A stretch of DNA of 64,000 bases from the NCBI GenBank assembly GCA_009911715.1, contig CP047880.1:1488001-1552000 (forward strand), written 5' to 3'. A program made the position numbers and the translations under genes. The first letter of the stretch is position 1. Each line of letters opens with the position of its first letter. Of the stretch, positions 9,115 through 19,301 are shown piece after piece. A model generated the notes under the pieces. That model saw nothing but the letters and a program-made list of their open reading frames with translations, was not told where the DNA came from and did not search any database. The stretch comes from Methanomassiliicoccaceae archaeon DOK. GTDB lineage: Archaea; Thermoplasmatota; Thermoplasmata; Methanomassiliicoccales; Methanomethylophilaceae.

Positions 9115-10059
9115 TCAGGGCCTTGTGTCCAACCTCTCCCGGAGGGCCGCATAGATGATCGGCAGCGATATCGTGGCGTCACCCTCCACGATCATCTTGG
9201 CCGCGTCCGGCTTGACCTTCCCCCAGGACACGGCCTCGCGGATCTGCGCCCCCGAGGCAGAGCCATCGTACTCCATGGCCGTGGTCAGGTACACGCAGTA
9301 GTCCAGCCCTCCGCGGAACTGGTTCCACCAGATGACATGGTGCTTCGAGATGCCGCCGCCCACGAGCAGTCCCCCGGTGCGTTCGGCATGGTTCGTCATC
9401 TCCGAGAGCATCTGCTCGTCACCGAACAGGTCGATCCTCAGACCCCGGTGCGTCTGGTAGTACATCCACAGCTGGCATCCGAAGGACCCGTCCGTGATGC
9501 CTGGGACGACCACCGGCACACCGTGCAGATGGCATTGACGGAGCAGCGAGCCCTCGTCCTCCATCCTCGCACCGACCTCGTCGATGATCTCATGCGTGCT
9601 GAGCGACTTGGTCTCCGCGAAGATCTCGTCGAACATGGGCAGGAGGACATCCTCCAGGACCTCTCCGTAGCACGAGTCCGGGACGAGCACATTGCCCAGC
9701 CTGCTGATGGACTCCTCCCTCAGTTCGGCATCGTCCAGCATGAAGTCCCCCTTGTAGTATGCCGCGTACGTCCTGGAGATGTCGTGATCCAGCGTCCCGC
9801 AGGTCGTGATGATCAGGTCCACCATGCCGTTCCTGACCATGTCCACGATCACCCCGCGGGTGCCGGTGGCCATGATGCACGCCGGGAACGACAGTATCCT
9901 CAGACATCCCTCGTCCCTCACCATGGACTCCACCACGTCCACGGCCTCGGCCAGCTTCCTTCCCGTGAATCCTCCCGAAGCCCCCATCATCCTGATGAGA
10001 CCGTCCACGGAGACCTTCCCGTCTATCCTTATGTCGATTACCTCTTCGAGTCCTTCCAT
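9115..10059 (-). CDS. dys: deoxyhypusine synthase
   Basis: Transfers the aminobutyl group of spermidine to a lysine of aIF5A, the first step of hypusine formation (314 aa). The family active-site region is present as EYDGSASGAQIREAVSWGK, whose final Lys aligns with the catalytic lysine. NAD-binding segments (TTCGTLDHDISR, GGGISKHHVIWWNQF) are also visible. It starts at ATG 10059, 16 nt after the second SMR gene, so it may share that transcript, though there is no clear functional link. Confidence 0.95.
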   Translation of the reverse strand: MEGLEEVIDIRIDGKVSVDGLIRMMGASGGFTGRKLAEAVDVVESMVRDEGCLRILSFPACIMATGTRGVIVDMVRNGMVDLIITTCGTLDHDISRTYAAYYKGDFMLDDAELREESISRLGNVLVPDSCYGEVLEDVLLPMFDEIFAETKSLSTHEIIDEVGARMEDEGSLLRQCHLHGVPVVVPGITDGSFGCQLWMYYQTHRGLRIDLFGDEQMLSEMTNHAERTGGLLVGGGISKHHVIWWNQFRGGLDYCVYLTTAMEYDGSASGAQIREAVSWGKVKPDAAKMIVEGDATISLPIIYAALRERLDTRP

Positions 10060-10075
10060 ATGATGCCCTCTCTGT

Positions 10076-10435
10076 TCATTGCTCGCGGACGCCGCCGTGG
10101 CTCCTCCCGGTCGCCTGCAGCCCGATGACGCCGACGGCGACCATCAGCACGAACAGCAGCGACCCTGCGGAGAGGTGCTCCATGCCGATCAGCGAGCTCA
10201 CTGCTACTGTCCCCAGCGCGCCTATGCCCACCCATGTGGCGTACGCACCGCCCACCGGGAGGCCGTGGTCGAGGGCCCTGGACAGCAGCCATGTGCTGAC
10301 CGTCAGGAACAGAGCCGTGACCAGCGTCCATCCGACCTCCCTGAATCCGTCCGACAGCCCCATCGCGGTGGCCCACACCACCTCGGTGAGCCCCGCTGCC
10401 AGCAGTATCATCCATCCCCTCGAGTCCCCGTCCAT
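10076..10435 (-). CDS. SMR-family exporter subunit 2
   Basis: A 119-aa four-helix membrane protein of the small multidrug resistance family. The conserved glutamate of helix 1 lies in AAGLTEVVWATAM and the helix 3 motif is YATWVGIGALGT. It starts 1 nt after the stop of the adjacent SMR gene, so the two are probably translated as a pair. Paired unequal SMR genes usually form heterodimeric exporters (EbrAB/YkkCD type) for cationic or guanidinium-like compounds. The substrate cannot be read from sequence. Confidence 0.88.
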   Translation of the reverse strand: MDGDSRGWMILLAAGLTEVVWATAMGLSDGFREVGWTLVTALFLTVSTWLLSRALDHGLPVGGAYATWVGIGALGTVAVSSLIGMEHLSAGSLLFVLMVAVGVIGLQATGRSHGGVREQ

Positions 10436-10436
10436 G

Positions 10437-10766
10437 TCAGTGGCCCCCCGTCGTGAGATGCAGGCCGACTATGCCCGCCACTAGCAGAACCGCGAAGAAC
10501 ACCCTGGCCGGGGACATCGGGTCCCTGTACAGCACGACGCCCATGATCAGCGTCACCACCGCCCCTATGCCCGCCCACACGGCGTAGGCGACACCGGCGC
10601 CGATGGACCTCATCGCGACCGACAGCAGCGCCAGGTCAACCACGATCAGGACAACCGTGGCCAGGGCGAACCCGGGCCTGCGGAAGCGCTCTGAGCGTTC
10701 CATGGTGTACACCCAGCAGGGCTCCATCAGCCCTGCTATTACCAGCAGGATCCACGCGACATCCAT
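10437..10766 (-). CDS. SMR-family exporter subunit 1
   Basis: A 109-aa four-helix SMR protein, first of the pair. The helix 1 glutamate is in AGLMEPCWVYTM and helix 3 reads YAVWAGIGAVVT. It reads divergently from the winged-helix gene at 10850. The 80-bp gap between them contains a perfect palindrome (10809-10825), so control by that regulator is likely. Confidence 0.88.
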   Translation of the reverse strand: MDVAWILLVIAGLMEPCWVYTMERSERFRRPGFALATVVLIVVDLALLSVAMRSIGAGVAYAVWAGIGAVVTLIMGVVLYRDPMSPARVFFAVLLVAGIVGLHLTTGGH

Positions 10767-10808
10767 AACATGATTATACGGCGTAGGATACTAAGAGACT
10801 CCCGCCAG

Positions 10809-10825
10809 GTGTATAGCCTATACAC
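10809..10825. promoter_or_regulatory. palindromic operator between SMR genes and wHTH regulator
   Basis: The perfect inverted repeat GTGTATA-GCC-TATACAC lies in the divergent intergenic region. Its arms are TATA-like, so a dimeric regulator bound here could block promoters on both sides. Confidence 0.6.
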
Positions 10826-10849
10826 GTGAGGGCGGACGGGGACCGGACC

Positions 10850-11179
10850 ATGGAGGAGGGAGACGGACTGAGGATGTTCGAACGGAAGCACATGTCAGCG
10901 ATCATGCTGTACCTGCGTGCGAACGGCGGTTCCGCCACCAGGATGTCGATCTACAACGACATAGCCAACAACGACCACATGCCGGACAAGTTCGCAATCC
11001 TGGAGAGTGCGGGCCTCATAGTGCAGACAAGGGACAGGTTCACACGCGCCGTCACCCTGACCCTCACCGACAGGGGGCGGGCGGTCGCGGACGCCCTCGC
11101 CGAGCTCGACTCGATGGTTCTCGGGCGACGGCCCTCCGGACGGACGGCGCCGCGGATGTATGGAATGTGTACGTTCTGA
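10850..11179 (+). CDS. winged-helix transcriptional regulator
   Basis: A small DNA-binding protein of about 109 aa. The core (from MFERKHMSAIMLYLR to LTDRGRAVADALAEL) reads as a winged helix: helix, recognition helix around RMSIYNDIANND, then a beta wing ending TLTDRGR. The start is uncertain: GTG 10826 abuts the palindrome, ATG 10850 has a GGGG run upstream, and ATG 10874 follows GGAGGAGGGAG, which would be a good ribosome binding site. It is divergent from the SMR pair and is its probable local regulator. Confidence 0.7.
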   Translation: MEEGDGLRMFERKHMSAIMLYLRANGGSATRMSIYNDIANNDHMPDKFAILESAGLIVQTRDRFTRAVTLTLTDRGRAVADALAELDSMVLGRRPSGRTAPRMYGMCTF

Positions 11180-11211
11180 AGAAAGCGGTCCGCAGGCACG
11201 GATGCATGGGA

Positions 11212-11299
11212 TGGTGCTGGGGAAGGGATTCGAACCCTTGAAACCCTACGGTAAGGGATCTTGAGTCCCTCGCCTTTGACCAGGCTCGGCTACCCCAGC
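11212..11299 (-). tRNA. tRNA-Leu (anticodon CAA)
   Basis: A class II tRNA read on the minus strand. The 7-bp acceptor stem GCTGGGG / CCCCAGC is perfect. The anticodon loop is CTCAAGA (anticodon CAA), followed by a long variable arm and the T-arm GGGTTCGAATCCC. The CCA end is encoded (11212-11214). It lies 35 bp after methionine aminopeptidase on the same strand. Confidence 0.95.
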
Positions 11300-11334
11300 T
11301 TGGAGGATGAGGAAAGGGGTTTGATTGAAAACGT

Positions 11335-12225
11335 TTACGGAAGGGTGGTGACCTCACCGCGCTTCCCGTCGATGTAGAACGTGTACTCGTGCTGGGAGAC
11401 GATTCCCCCGTCGACCTCCACCAGCTGGGCGTAGCTGGAGAGGACGCCGTGTCTGATCAGGGTCCTGACATGCTTCTCCGCATCGGGAAAGTCGCAGCTC
11501 CTGGCGCAGAACGGGAAGGTCTTGAACTCCCCCTTCACGTAGTCGAAGAACTCCTGGGTCTTGGGGTCGGCGATGGGCCTCTCCCTCAGGATCCTGACGA
11601 TGTTCCCGGGCTTGCCGTTCTTGACCTCGCCCCTACCGTTGGTCGCGAAGGGCTCGACGGCCACGATCATGCCGGCCTTGATCTGCGTCTCCTCGCCGCT
11701 GGCGTAGCTGGGCACGGACATGCCCGCGTGGAGGTTGTACTGCTCGATCTGATGCCCGCAGAGGTTGACTATGGGGTGGAAACCCTTGCCCTCGATGGTC
11801 ATCTGTACCGCGCGGCCGATCTCCCCGAGGGGGACGCCGTCCCCGATGAACTCCGCGACGGTGTTCCTGGCGGTCTTCGAGATCTCTACGAGATCCCTGT
11901 ACGTGTTGGTCCCGACCTCGACGGTCCCGGCGGTGTCGCCGACGTACCCGTCGAGCTCCGCTCCGCAGTCGACCTTGACGACGTCGCCGACCTGGAACAC
12001 GGACTTGTCCGTGCAGCTGGGCGTGTAGTGCGCCGCAATCTCGTTGATGCTGATGTTGCAGGGGAACGCGAGGCCGCACCCGTGCTCGCGGATGTAACCC
12101 TCCACCTCCTGAGCGACATCGTACAGCTTGACCCCTTCCTTCACCATGGAGAGGCCGAGCTCCCTGGCCGCTCCGGCGACCTTCCCGGCCGTGCGGAGCT
12201 TCGCCAACTGATCCTCGTTCAGCAT
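11335..12225 (-). CDS. map: methionine aminopeptidase, type II
   Basis: Removes initiator methionine from nascent proteins (296 aa). Dinuclear metal ligands of the family are visible: FPCNISINEIAAHYTP (substrate His), KVDCGAELDGYVGDTA (two Asp), LCGHQIEQYNLHAG (His), AVEPFAT (Glu) and SQHEYTFYI (final Glu). Start ATG 12225 lies inside the end of sua5 (7-nt overlap). A longer frame to 12330 is a shadow of sua5. Confidence 0.96.
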   Translation of the reverse strand: MLNEDQLAKLRTAGKVAGAARELGLSMVKEGVKLYDVAQEVEGYIREHGCGLAFPCNISINEIAAHYTPSCTDKSVFQVGDVVKVDCGAELDGYVGDTAGTVEVGTNTYRDLVEISKTARNTVAEFIGDGVPLGEIGRAVQMTIEGKGFHPIVNLCGHQIEQYNLHAGMSVPSYASGEETQIKAGMIVAVEPFATNGRGEVKNGKPGNIVRILRERPIADPKTQEFFDYVKGEFKTFPFCARSCDFPDAEKHVRTLIRHGVLSSYAQLVEVDGGIVSQHEYTFYIDGKRGEVTTLP

Positions 12226-12857
12226 TCTAAGACTTCCTTGATCTTGTCGACCGGGATCGCCCCCTGACGGACGATCTCGACCTGCTTGTCCATGAGCCAG
12301 ACTATGGTCGAGGGCTGTCCCAGGGTGCACGGTCCGGCGTCGACGTAGGTGTCGACCGCGTCGCCGAAGTCGGAGATCGCGGCATCGACGTCGACGGCAT
12401 CGGGACGTCCGTGGAGGTTGGCGGAGGTGGCCACGACGGGCCCCGTGCGCCTGATCATCTCCAGTGCGAACCTGTTGTCCGGGATGCGTATGCCAACCTT
12501 CTGGGATGATGACGTGACGATGTCTGGCACATCGGGCTGCTTCTTGATGATGATCGTCAGAGGTCCGGGCAGGAACGCCTTGACGAGCTTGTCGGCGTTC
12601 TCGTTGAGGACGGCGATGCTCTCGAGCATGGCCTTGTCCGAGACGGCGACGGAGAGAGGCATGTCGAACGGCCTGTTCTTGGCCACGTACAGGTTCTTGA
12701 CAGTGGACTCGTTGTAGATGTCTGCACCGATTCCGTAGACTGTCTCAGTCGGGTACACGATGAGCCTGCCCGCTGCGAGATCCTCGGCAGCGGCGGCGAC
12801 GGCCTCTTCGCAGTGGGCGTCGAAGCCGTGGGAGTAATCGCACTTGATGATCTTCAT
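12219..12857 (-). CDS. sua5: L-threonylcarbamoyladenylate synthase (Sua5/YrdC)
   Basis: Makes the threonylcarbamoyl-AMP donor for t6A at position 37 of ANN-decoding tRNAs (212 aa). YrdC-fold motifs are present: YPTETVYGIGAD near the N-terminus, KNRP, and TSANLHGRPDA in the C-terminal half. It starts directly after the MBL hydrolase stop and overlaps map. A tRNA t6A methylthiotransferase that modifies the same nucleotide is at 46205-47434. Confidence 0.94.
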   Translation of the reverse strand: MKIIKCDYSHGFDAHCEEAVAAAAEDLAAGRLIVYPTETVYGIGADIYNESTVKNLYVAKNRPFDMPLSVAVSDKAMLESIAVLNENADKLVKAFLPGPLTIIIKKQPDVPDIVTSSSQKVGIRIPDNRFALEMIRRTGPVVATSANLHGRPDAVDVDAAISDFGDAVDTYVDAGPCTLGQPSTIVWLMDKQVEIVRQGAIPVDKIKEVLEC

Positions 12858-13502
12858 TCAAATACCTACCAGTGTCTTGATCCTCGCCATCATAGCTGGA
12901 TCATAGTTCTCACAGATGTTTCCATGACCCGGATACAATTCCCTTATGTCAATGTTGCTCAGACACTCAATCGAGTGACGGAGGTCCCTCATGGATCCGC
13001 CGGGGAAATCCGTCCTCCCGACACCCGTGTCGAAAAGGGTGTCTCCCGAGAAAAGCGCCCCCGAGACCTCATCGTAGAGGCAGATGCCCCCCTCGGTGTG
13101 GCCCGGTGTCCACATCACACGAAACCTGGAATCCCCCAGATCGACCACGTCCCCATCCGATAGATCTAAGATCTCCACGGGCTCCACGGACCCTCCGAAG
13201 ACATCGGAGAGGACATGACGTCTCTCGGCCATGCGGATGTACGGCGCGTCGTAGTGCCCCGCATACGCGGGACAGCCGAACTCCTCCATCAGCATCTTGA
13301 GGCCCCCGACATGGTCGAAATGACAGTGGGTCAGGACGATCATATCGAGCTTCGCATCGCCCAGGACCCTGCGGATGCCGTCGACGACACGGTCGTGACC
13401 GGCTCCCGACCCCGCATCGACGAGCATGTTCCTCTCGCCGGTGACGAGATAGATGTTGGAGTCATAAGGCACTCCGGAATCGATCCTCTGTATACACATC
13501 AA
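12858..13502 (-). CDS. MBL-fold metallo-hydrolase (glyoxalase II-like)
   Basis: A 214-aa metallo-beta-lactamase-fold hydrolase with the dinuclear metal motif THCHFDH (about residues 57-63), a second-shell histidine in TPGHTEGG, FSGDTLF and the final YPGHG. The length and TEGG loop fit the small glyoxalase II-like hydrolase group, but the substrate is unknown. First gene of a run with sua5, map and tRNA-Leu. Confidence 0.85.
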   Translation of the reverse strand: MMCIQRIDSGVPYDSNIYLVTGERNMLVDAGSGAGHDRVVDGIRRVLGDAKLDMIVLTHCHFDHVGGLKMLMEEFGCPAYAGHYDAPYIRMAERRHVLSDVFGGSVEPVEILDLSDGDVVDLGDSRFRVMWTPGHTEGGICLYDEVSGALFSGDTLFDTGVGRTDFPGGSMRDLRHSIECLSNIDIRELYPGHGNICENYDPAMMARIKTLVGI

Positions 13503-13555
13503 TGAGGCTAGAGGCTGATTGTATTTAACCGTAGAGCCGAAGCTGAACAGATAGA

Positions 13556-13569
13556 TGATGAAAAAATTA
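13556..13569 (-). terminator. oligo-T terminator of 23S rRNA
   Basis: On the minus strand the 23S precursor 3' end runs into a T-tract (plus strand AAAAAATTAA). U-rich tracts of this kind end transcripts in archaea. Confidence 0.5.
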
Positions 13570-13600
13570 AGGGGGTTTCTTAGAGGATGAGATTTTGATT

Positions 13601-13628
13601 CATACGAAACCTGTTTAACTGCTAGATC
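13601..13628 (-). other. 23S processing stem, 3' arm
   Basis: The plus-strand sequence CATACGAAACCTG (13601-13613) and TGCTAGATC (13620-13628) are exact complements of CAGGTTTCGTATG (16567-16579) and GATCTAGCA (16552-16560). The two helices of 13 and 9 bp enclose the 23S gene, with a 6-nt internal loop on each side, as expected for archaeal bulge-helix-bulge processing by the splicing endonuclease. Confidence 0.8.
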
Positions 13629-16551
<2,923 letters not shown>

Positions 16552-16579
16552 GATCTAGCACACGTCCAGGTTTCGTATG
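16552..16579 (-). other. 23S processing stem, 5' arm
   Basis: Partner of the 13601-13628 arm: GATCTAGCA (16552-16560), 6 unpaired nt, CAGGTTTCGTATG (16567-16579). Confidence 0.8.
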
Positions 16580-16734
16580 ATTGGTGATCATCGGGCTTTA
16601 TCCGCTCTCATCCTCCGTTTACGGAGCCCTACACCACTTCCCCAGAACAGGACCTCTGTCTGGGTGCATGTTTTGATTCTGATTCTGAATCCCTGCCAGT
16701 TTCTGACAGGAGCGGAACCCCCGTACACATCGGA

Positions 16735-16746
16735 GGTATATAAGCC
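16735..16746 (-). promoter_or_regulatory. 23S promoter P3 (proximal TATA)
   Basis: Minus-strand GGCTTATATACC, matching the TATA boxes of the 16S promoters at 51419 and 51542. It lies about 155 nt upstream of the processing stem. Unlike the other copies it lacks an obvious GCGCGATG start motif downstream. Confidence 0.65.
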
Positions 16747-16831
16747 TTCCGATGGACCCGGTTGTTCCAAAGATTCCTTGTGTTCGGAATCACCGATCCT
16801 CGGCTTTCCGCCGGGACCGCCCGATGCTTCA

Positions 16832-16870
16832 CATCGCGCAGAATCGGGTAAAGGGCAGAAGTATATAAGT
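16832..16870 (-). promoter_or_regulatory. 23S promoter P2
   Basis: Minus-strand CTTATATA (16862-16869) is followed about 27 nt downstream by TGCGCGATG (16832-16840), the probable initiation motif shared with the other rRNA promoters. The 300-nt stretch 16580-16890 holds only these promoters and leader sequence. Confidence 0.7.
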
Positions 16871-16970
16871 CTTCCGCTCGGCCCCGGTTTTCCGCGATCG
16901 AAGCAAGCTCCGAACCACATCGAATCGGTCTAACACTCCGGATTTTCTCCGTGTGTCACACGATGCCACA

Positions 16971-17008
16971 CATCGCGCAAACCCCTCTACACACATGTAG
17001 TATAAATA
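16971..17008 (-). promoter_or_regulatory. 23S promoter P1 (distal)
   Basis: Minus-strand TATTTATA (17001-17008), with TTGCGCGATG (16971-16980) 28 nt downstream. The same TATA-to-start spacing occurs in the other rRNA promoters. It lies just past the stop of the DUF61 gene. Confidence 0.65.
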
Positions 17009-17026
17009 TTTTTCGTAACCTCGAGC

Positions 17027-17422
17027 TCACGGAGTGAAGACGATCATCACACAATCGGGGATTTTCGCCCTCAAATCCTTCAAATCGGGGTGATAGAGCC
17101 TGATGTAGTCGTCCCTGTGGAGCCTCTTGCCGAGTATCGCCGCCACCACCGGCGCCTCCACGCAGCCGTCGACCTTCCACGCGGCGCCTTCGCCGCCGAT
17201 GTCGGTGGACACGTAGATCGGCAGACGGAGCGAAATGCGCTGCCTGTCGTCGCATACCCCCCACAGGAACTCCAGCTGCTCCTCCGGGATCTCGACGACC
17301 GAGCCGTCCCTCGTCCTGTAGGTGTGGTCCCCGCTGTCCATCATCTGCTCGATCGTCCTCTTGTTGACGGCGAGGTTGGAGTTGAGGTCCTTCATGATGG
17401 AGTTCACGAATGATTCTTCCAT
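17027..17422 (-). CDS. DUF61 / UPF0216 family protein
   Basis: A 131-aa archaeal protein of the UPF0216 (DUF61) type, function unknown. Family features are LNSNLAVNKRTI near the N-terminus, a YRTRDGSVVEIPEEQLEFL segment and an RLPIYVSTDIGG segment. It sits directly upstream of the 23S promoters on the same strand and divergently from nifB. The 109-bp gap to nifB is AT-rich with several TATA-like stretches. Confidence 0.75.
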   Translation of the reverse strand: MEESFVNSIMKDLNSNLAVNKRTIEQMMDSGDHTYRTRDGSVVEIPEEQLEFLWGVCDDRQRISLRLPIYVSTDIGGEGAAWKVDGCVEAPVVAAILGKRLHRDDYIRLYHPDLKDLRAKIPDCVMIVFTP

Positions 17423-17531
17423 GTTTCAGTAATATTATATTATTATATTAAGGGAGACAGGGTTCACGCCACTACGAAAAGCGGCTAATAACGGCGTTAA
17501 TTTTAATATCCGAGCGCAATCACTGGACCGC

Positions 17532-18791
17532 ATGTTTCAGAACCAGCAGTTGGAGGAAGCGCTTTCCAGGCACCCGTGCTACAACAGGGATGCCCACCGT
17601 GAATTCGCGAGGATGCACGTCCCCGTGGCACCGCGCTGCAACATTCAGTGCAACTACTGCAACAGGAAGTACGACTGCTGCAACGAATCCCGTCCGGGGG
17701 TGACCAGCGAGGTCCTGACACCGGAGCAGGCGGCGGAGAAGGTCGCGTACGTGAAGTCGCTGATCCCCAACCTCAGCGTCGTCGGGATCGCCGGACCAGG
17801 GGACCCCCTGGCCAACGAGGAGACCTTCCGCACTCTGGAGCTTGTGTCGAAGGAGACTCCGGACCTGACCCTGTGCGTCTCCACCAACGGCCTCGCCCTC
17901 CCCGACAGCGCCCAGAGGCTGTACGACCTCGGCGTCAGGTTCATCACCGTGACCATGAACGCCTACGATCCGGACGTCGGGGCCGAGATCTACGGCTCCG
18001 TCCGCTGGGACGGCAGGGTCCTGAAGGGCAGGGAGGGGGCGGAGCTCCTGATCGCCCGCCAGACCGAGGGGATAGAAAGGTGCGCCGCGCTGGGGATGCT
18101 CATGAAGGTCAACATAGTCATGGTCCCCGGGATCAACGACGGGCACATCCCCGACCTGGTGAAGTACGTCAAGGGCAAGGGCGCCTACATCGTGAACATC
18201 CTCCCGCTCATCCCTGTGGAGGGCACGCCGTTCGCGGACCTGAGGGCGCCGACGCCCGAGGAGAGGAGGGAGATGATGGACCGCTGCTCCCTGGACGCCA
18301 GGATGATGCGCCACTGCAGGCAGTGCAGGGCGGACGCCATCGGGCTCCTTGACCAGGACCGCTCCCAGGAGTTCGTGAACTTCGGCGGCTGCGGATCCGG
18401 CTGCGGACCGCAGGGACAGGCCGCCGCCCCCAACGTCTTGTTCCGCGACCCGAAGATGGTCGCGGTCGCCACGTCCGACGGCGTGTCCGTGGACCGCGGG
18501 TTCGGCAACGCCTCCGCGTTCAGGATCTACAGGCGCGTCGACGACGGATGGGAATTCTTCCGCGAGGTCTCCGTCGACACCGGCGTCCCCGCGTCGGGAA
18601 GCGGCCACCGCGAGCACATAGCTTCCGTGGCTGCCTCCCTGGGGGAGTGTTCCACAGTCGTCGTCACCGAGATCGGGCACATGCCCTCGAGGCTCCTGGG
18701 CGAGATGGGCGTGACCGTAGTCGAGACGGACGTTCCCGTCGACAAGGCGCTCGCATCCCTGGGCCTCCGAGACCCCGGATACAAGTTTTAA
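17532..18791 (+). CDS. nifB: NifB-type radical SAM protein with NifX-like C-terminal domain
   Basis: A 419-aa two-domain protein. The N-terminal radical SAM domain has the CxxxCxxC motif in PRCNIQCNYC (about residues 35-44) followed by the NifB-typical CCNESRPGVTS; later cysteines (HCRQCRADA, GGCGSGCG) also match NifB. Residues 310-419 resemble the NifX/NafY dinitrogenase cofactor domain. NifB makes NifB-co, the Fe-S-carbide core of nitrogenase cofactor. No nifHDK or other nif gene lies nearby. A TATA-like TTAATTTTAATATC about 25 nt upstream of the ATG suggests a leaderless transcript. Confidence 0.9.
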   Translation: MFQNQQLEEALSRHPCYNRDAHREFARMHVPVAPRCNIQCNYCNRKYDCCNESRPGVTSEVLTPEQAAEKVAYVKSLIPNLSVVGIAGPGDPLANEETFRTLELVSKETPDLTLCVSTNGLALPDSAQRLYDLGVRFITVTMNAYDPDVGAEIYGSVRWDGRVLKGREGAELLIARQTEGIERCAALGMLMKVNIVMVPGINDGHIPDLVKYVKGKGAYIVNILPLIPVEGTPFADLRAPTPEERREMMDRCSLDARMMRHCRQCRADAIGLLDQDRSQEFVNFGGCGSGCGPQGQAAAPNVLFRDPKMVAVATSDGVSVDRGFGNASAFRIYRRVDDGWEFFREVSVDTGVPASGSGHREHIASVAASLGECSTVVVTEIGHMPSRLLGEMGVTVVETDVPVDKALASLGLRDPGYKF

Positions 18792-18814
18792 GGAGCGAAG
18801 ACCATATCCCCTCC

Positions 18815-19231
18815 ATGAGAACCTCATGGGTCATCGCCGCGCTGCTGGTCCTGGCATTGGTCGCCTCCCCCGTCTTGGCGTCGGATGACTCCGAGGCGGC
18901 CGACGGCCAGCCCAAGCAGGTGGTCTTCATCGACCGCGGAGAGGTCCATGCCGTCATGTACTATACGGACGGGTTCCACGCCCCGGACGACCCGAGGCAC
19001 CGCGGGCTGAGGCTGGTCGGCTGGGCATACGGCGACGATGTGGTGGACGTCGACACCTTCGACTTCGACACCGTTCCCGAGAACCCCGTCTACCTGTATG
19101 CCGTCTACGAGGAGGACCCCGTCGGGGGCGCCGTCAGCGACATCGCGTACTACGGCGCCATCGCCTTCATCCTGTTCTGCGCGTTCCTGGTTCTCCTCTG
19201 TCTGAGAGGCACTTTCCGCAGGTCGGGATGA
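18815..19231 (+). CDS. predicted membrane-anchored secreted protein
   Basis: A 138-aa protein with an N-terminal signal peptide (hydrophobic residues 5-22, then SPVLASDDSEA), an acidic Tyr-rich extracytoplasmic part and one C-terminal transmembrane helix (IAYYGAIAFILFCAFLVLL) followed by a short basic tail. The middle includes HRGLRLVGWAYGDD and VYLYAVYEEDP and resembles short InlB/Listeria-Bacteroides repeats seen on surface proteins; this is a weak impression. It starts 23 nt after nifB, probably by chance. Confidence 0.6.
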   Translation: MRTSWVIAALLVLALVASPVLASDDSEAADGQPKQVVFIDRGEVHAVMYYTDGFHAPDDPRHRGLRLVGWAYGDDVVDVDTFDFDTVPENPVYLYAVYEEDPVGGAVSDIAYYGAIAFILFCAFLVLLCLRGTFRRSG

Positions 19232-19251
19232 GACGCCCCGCACCATCCAAC

Positions 19252-19260
19252 ATATAAATA
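19252..19260 (+). promoter_or_regulatory. alaS TATA box
   Basis: ATATAAATA lies about 45 nt upstream of ATG 19302. This predicts a start near 19280 and a leader of about 20 nt containing the AGGAG ribosome binding site. Confidence 0.6.
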
Positions 19261-19301
19261 GAAGCTGAGGATAGTCCACGTCAGTTACAGGAGTGTACAT
19301 C

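Noticed and set aside
16588-16920. Overlapping ORFs on both strands upstream of 23S
   Set aside because: The region contains repeated TATA boxes and start motifs of the rRNA promoters; the frames are incidental.
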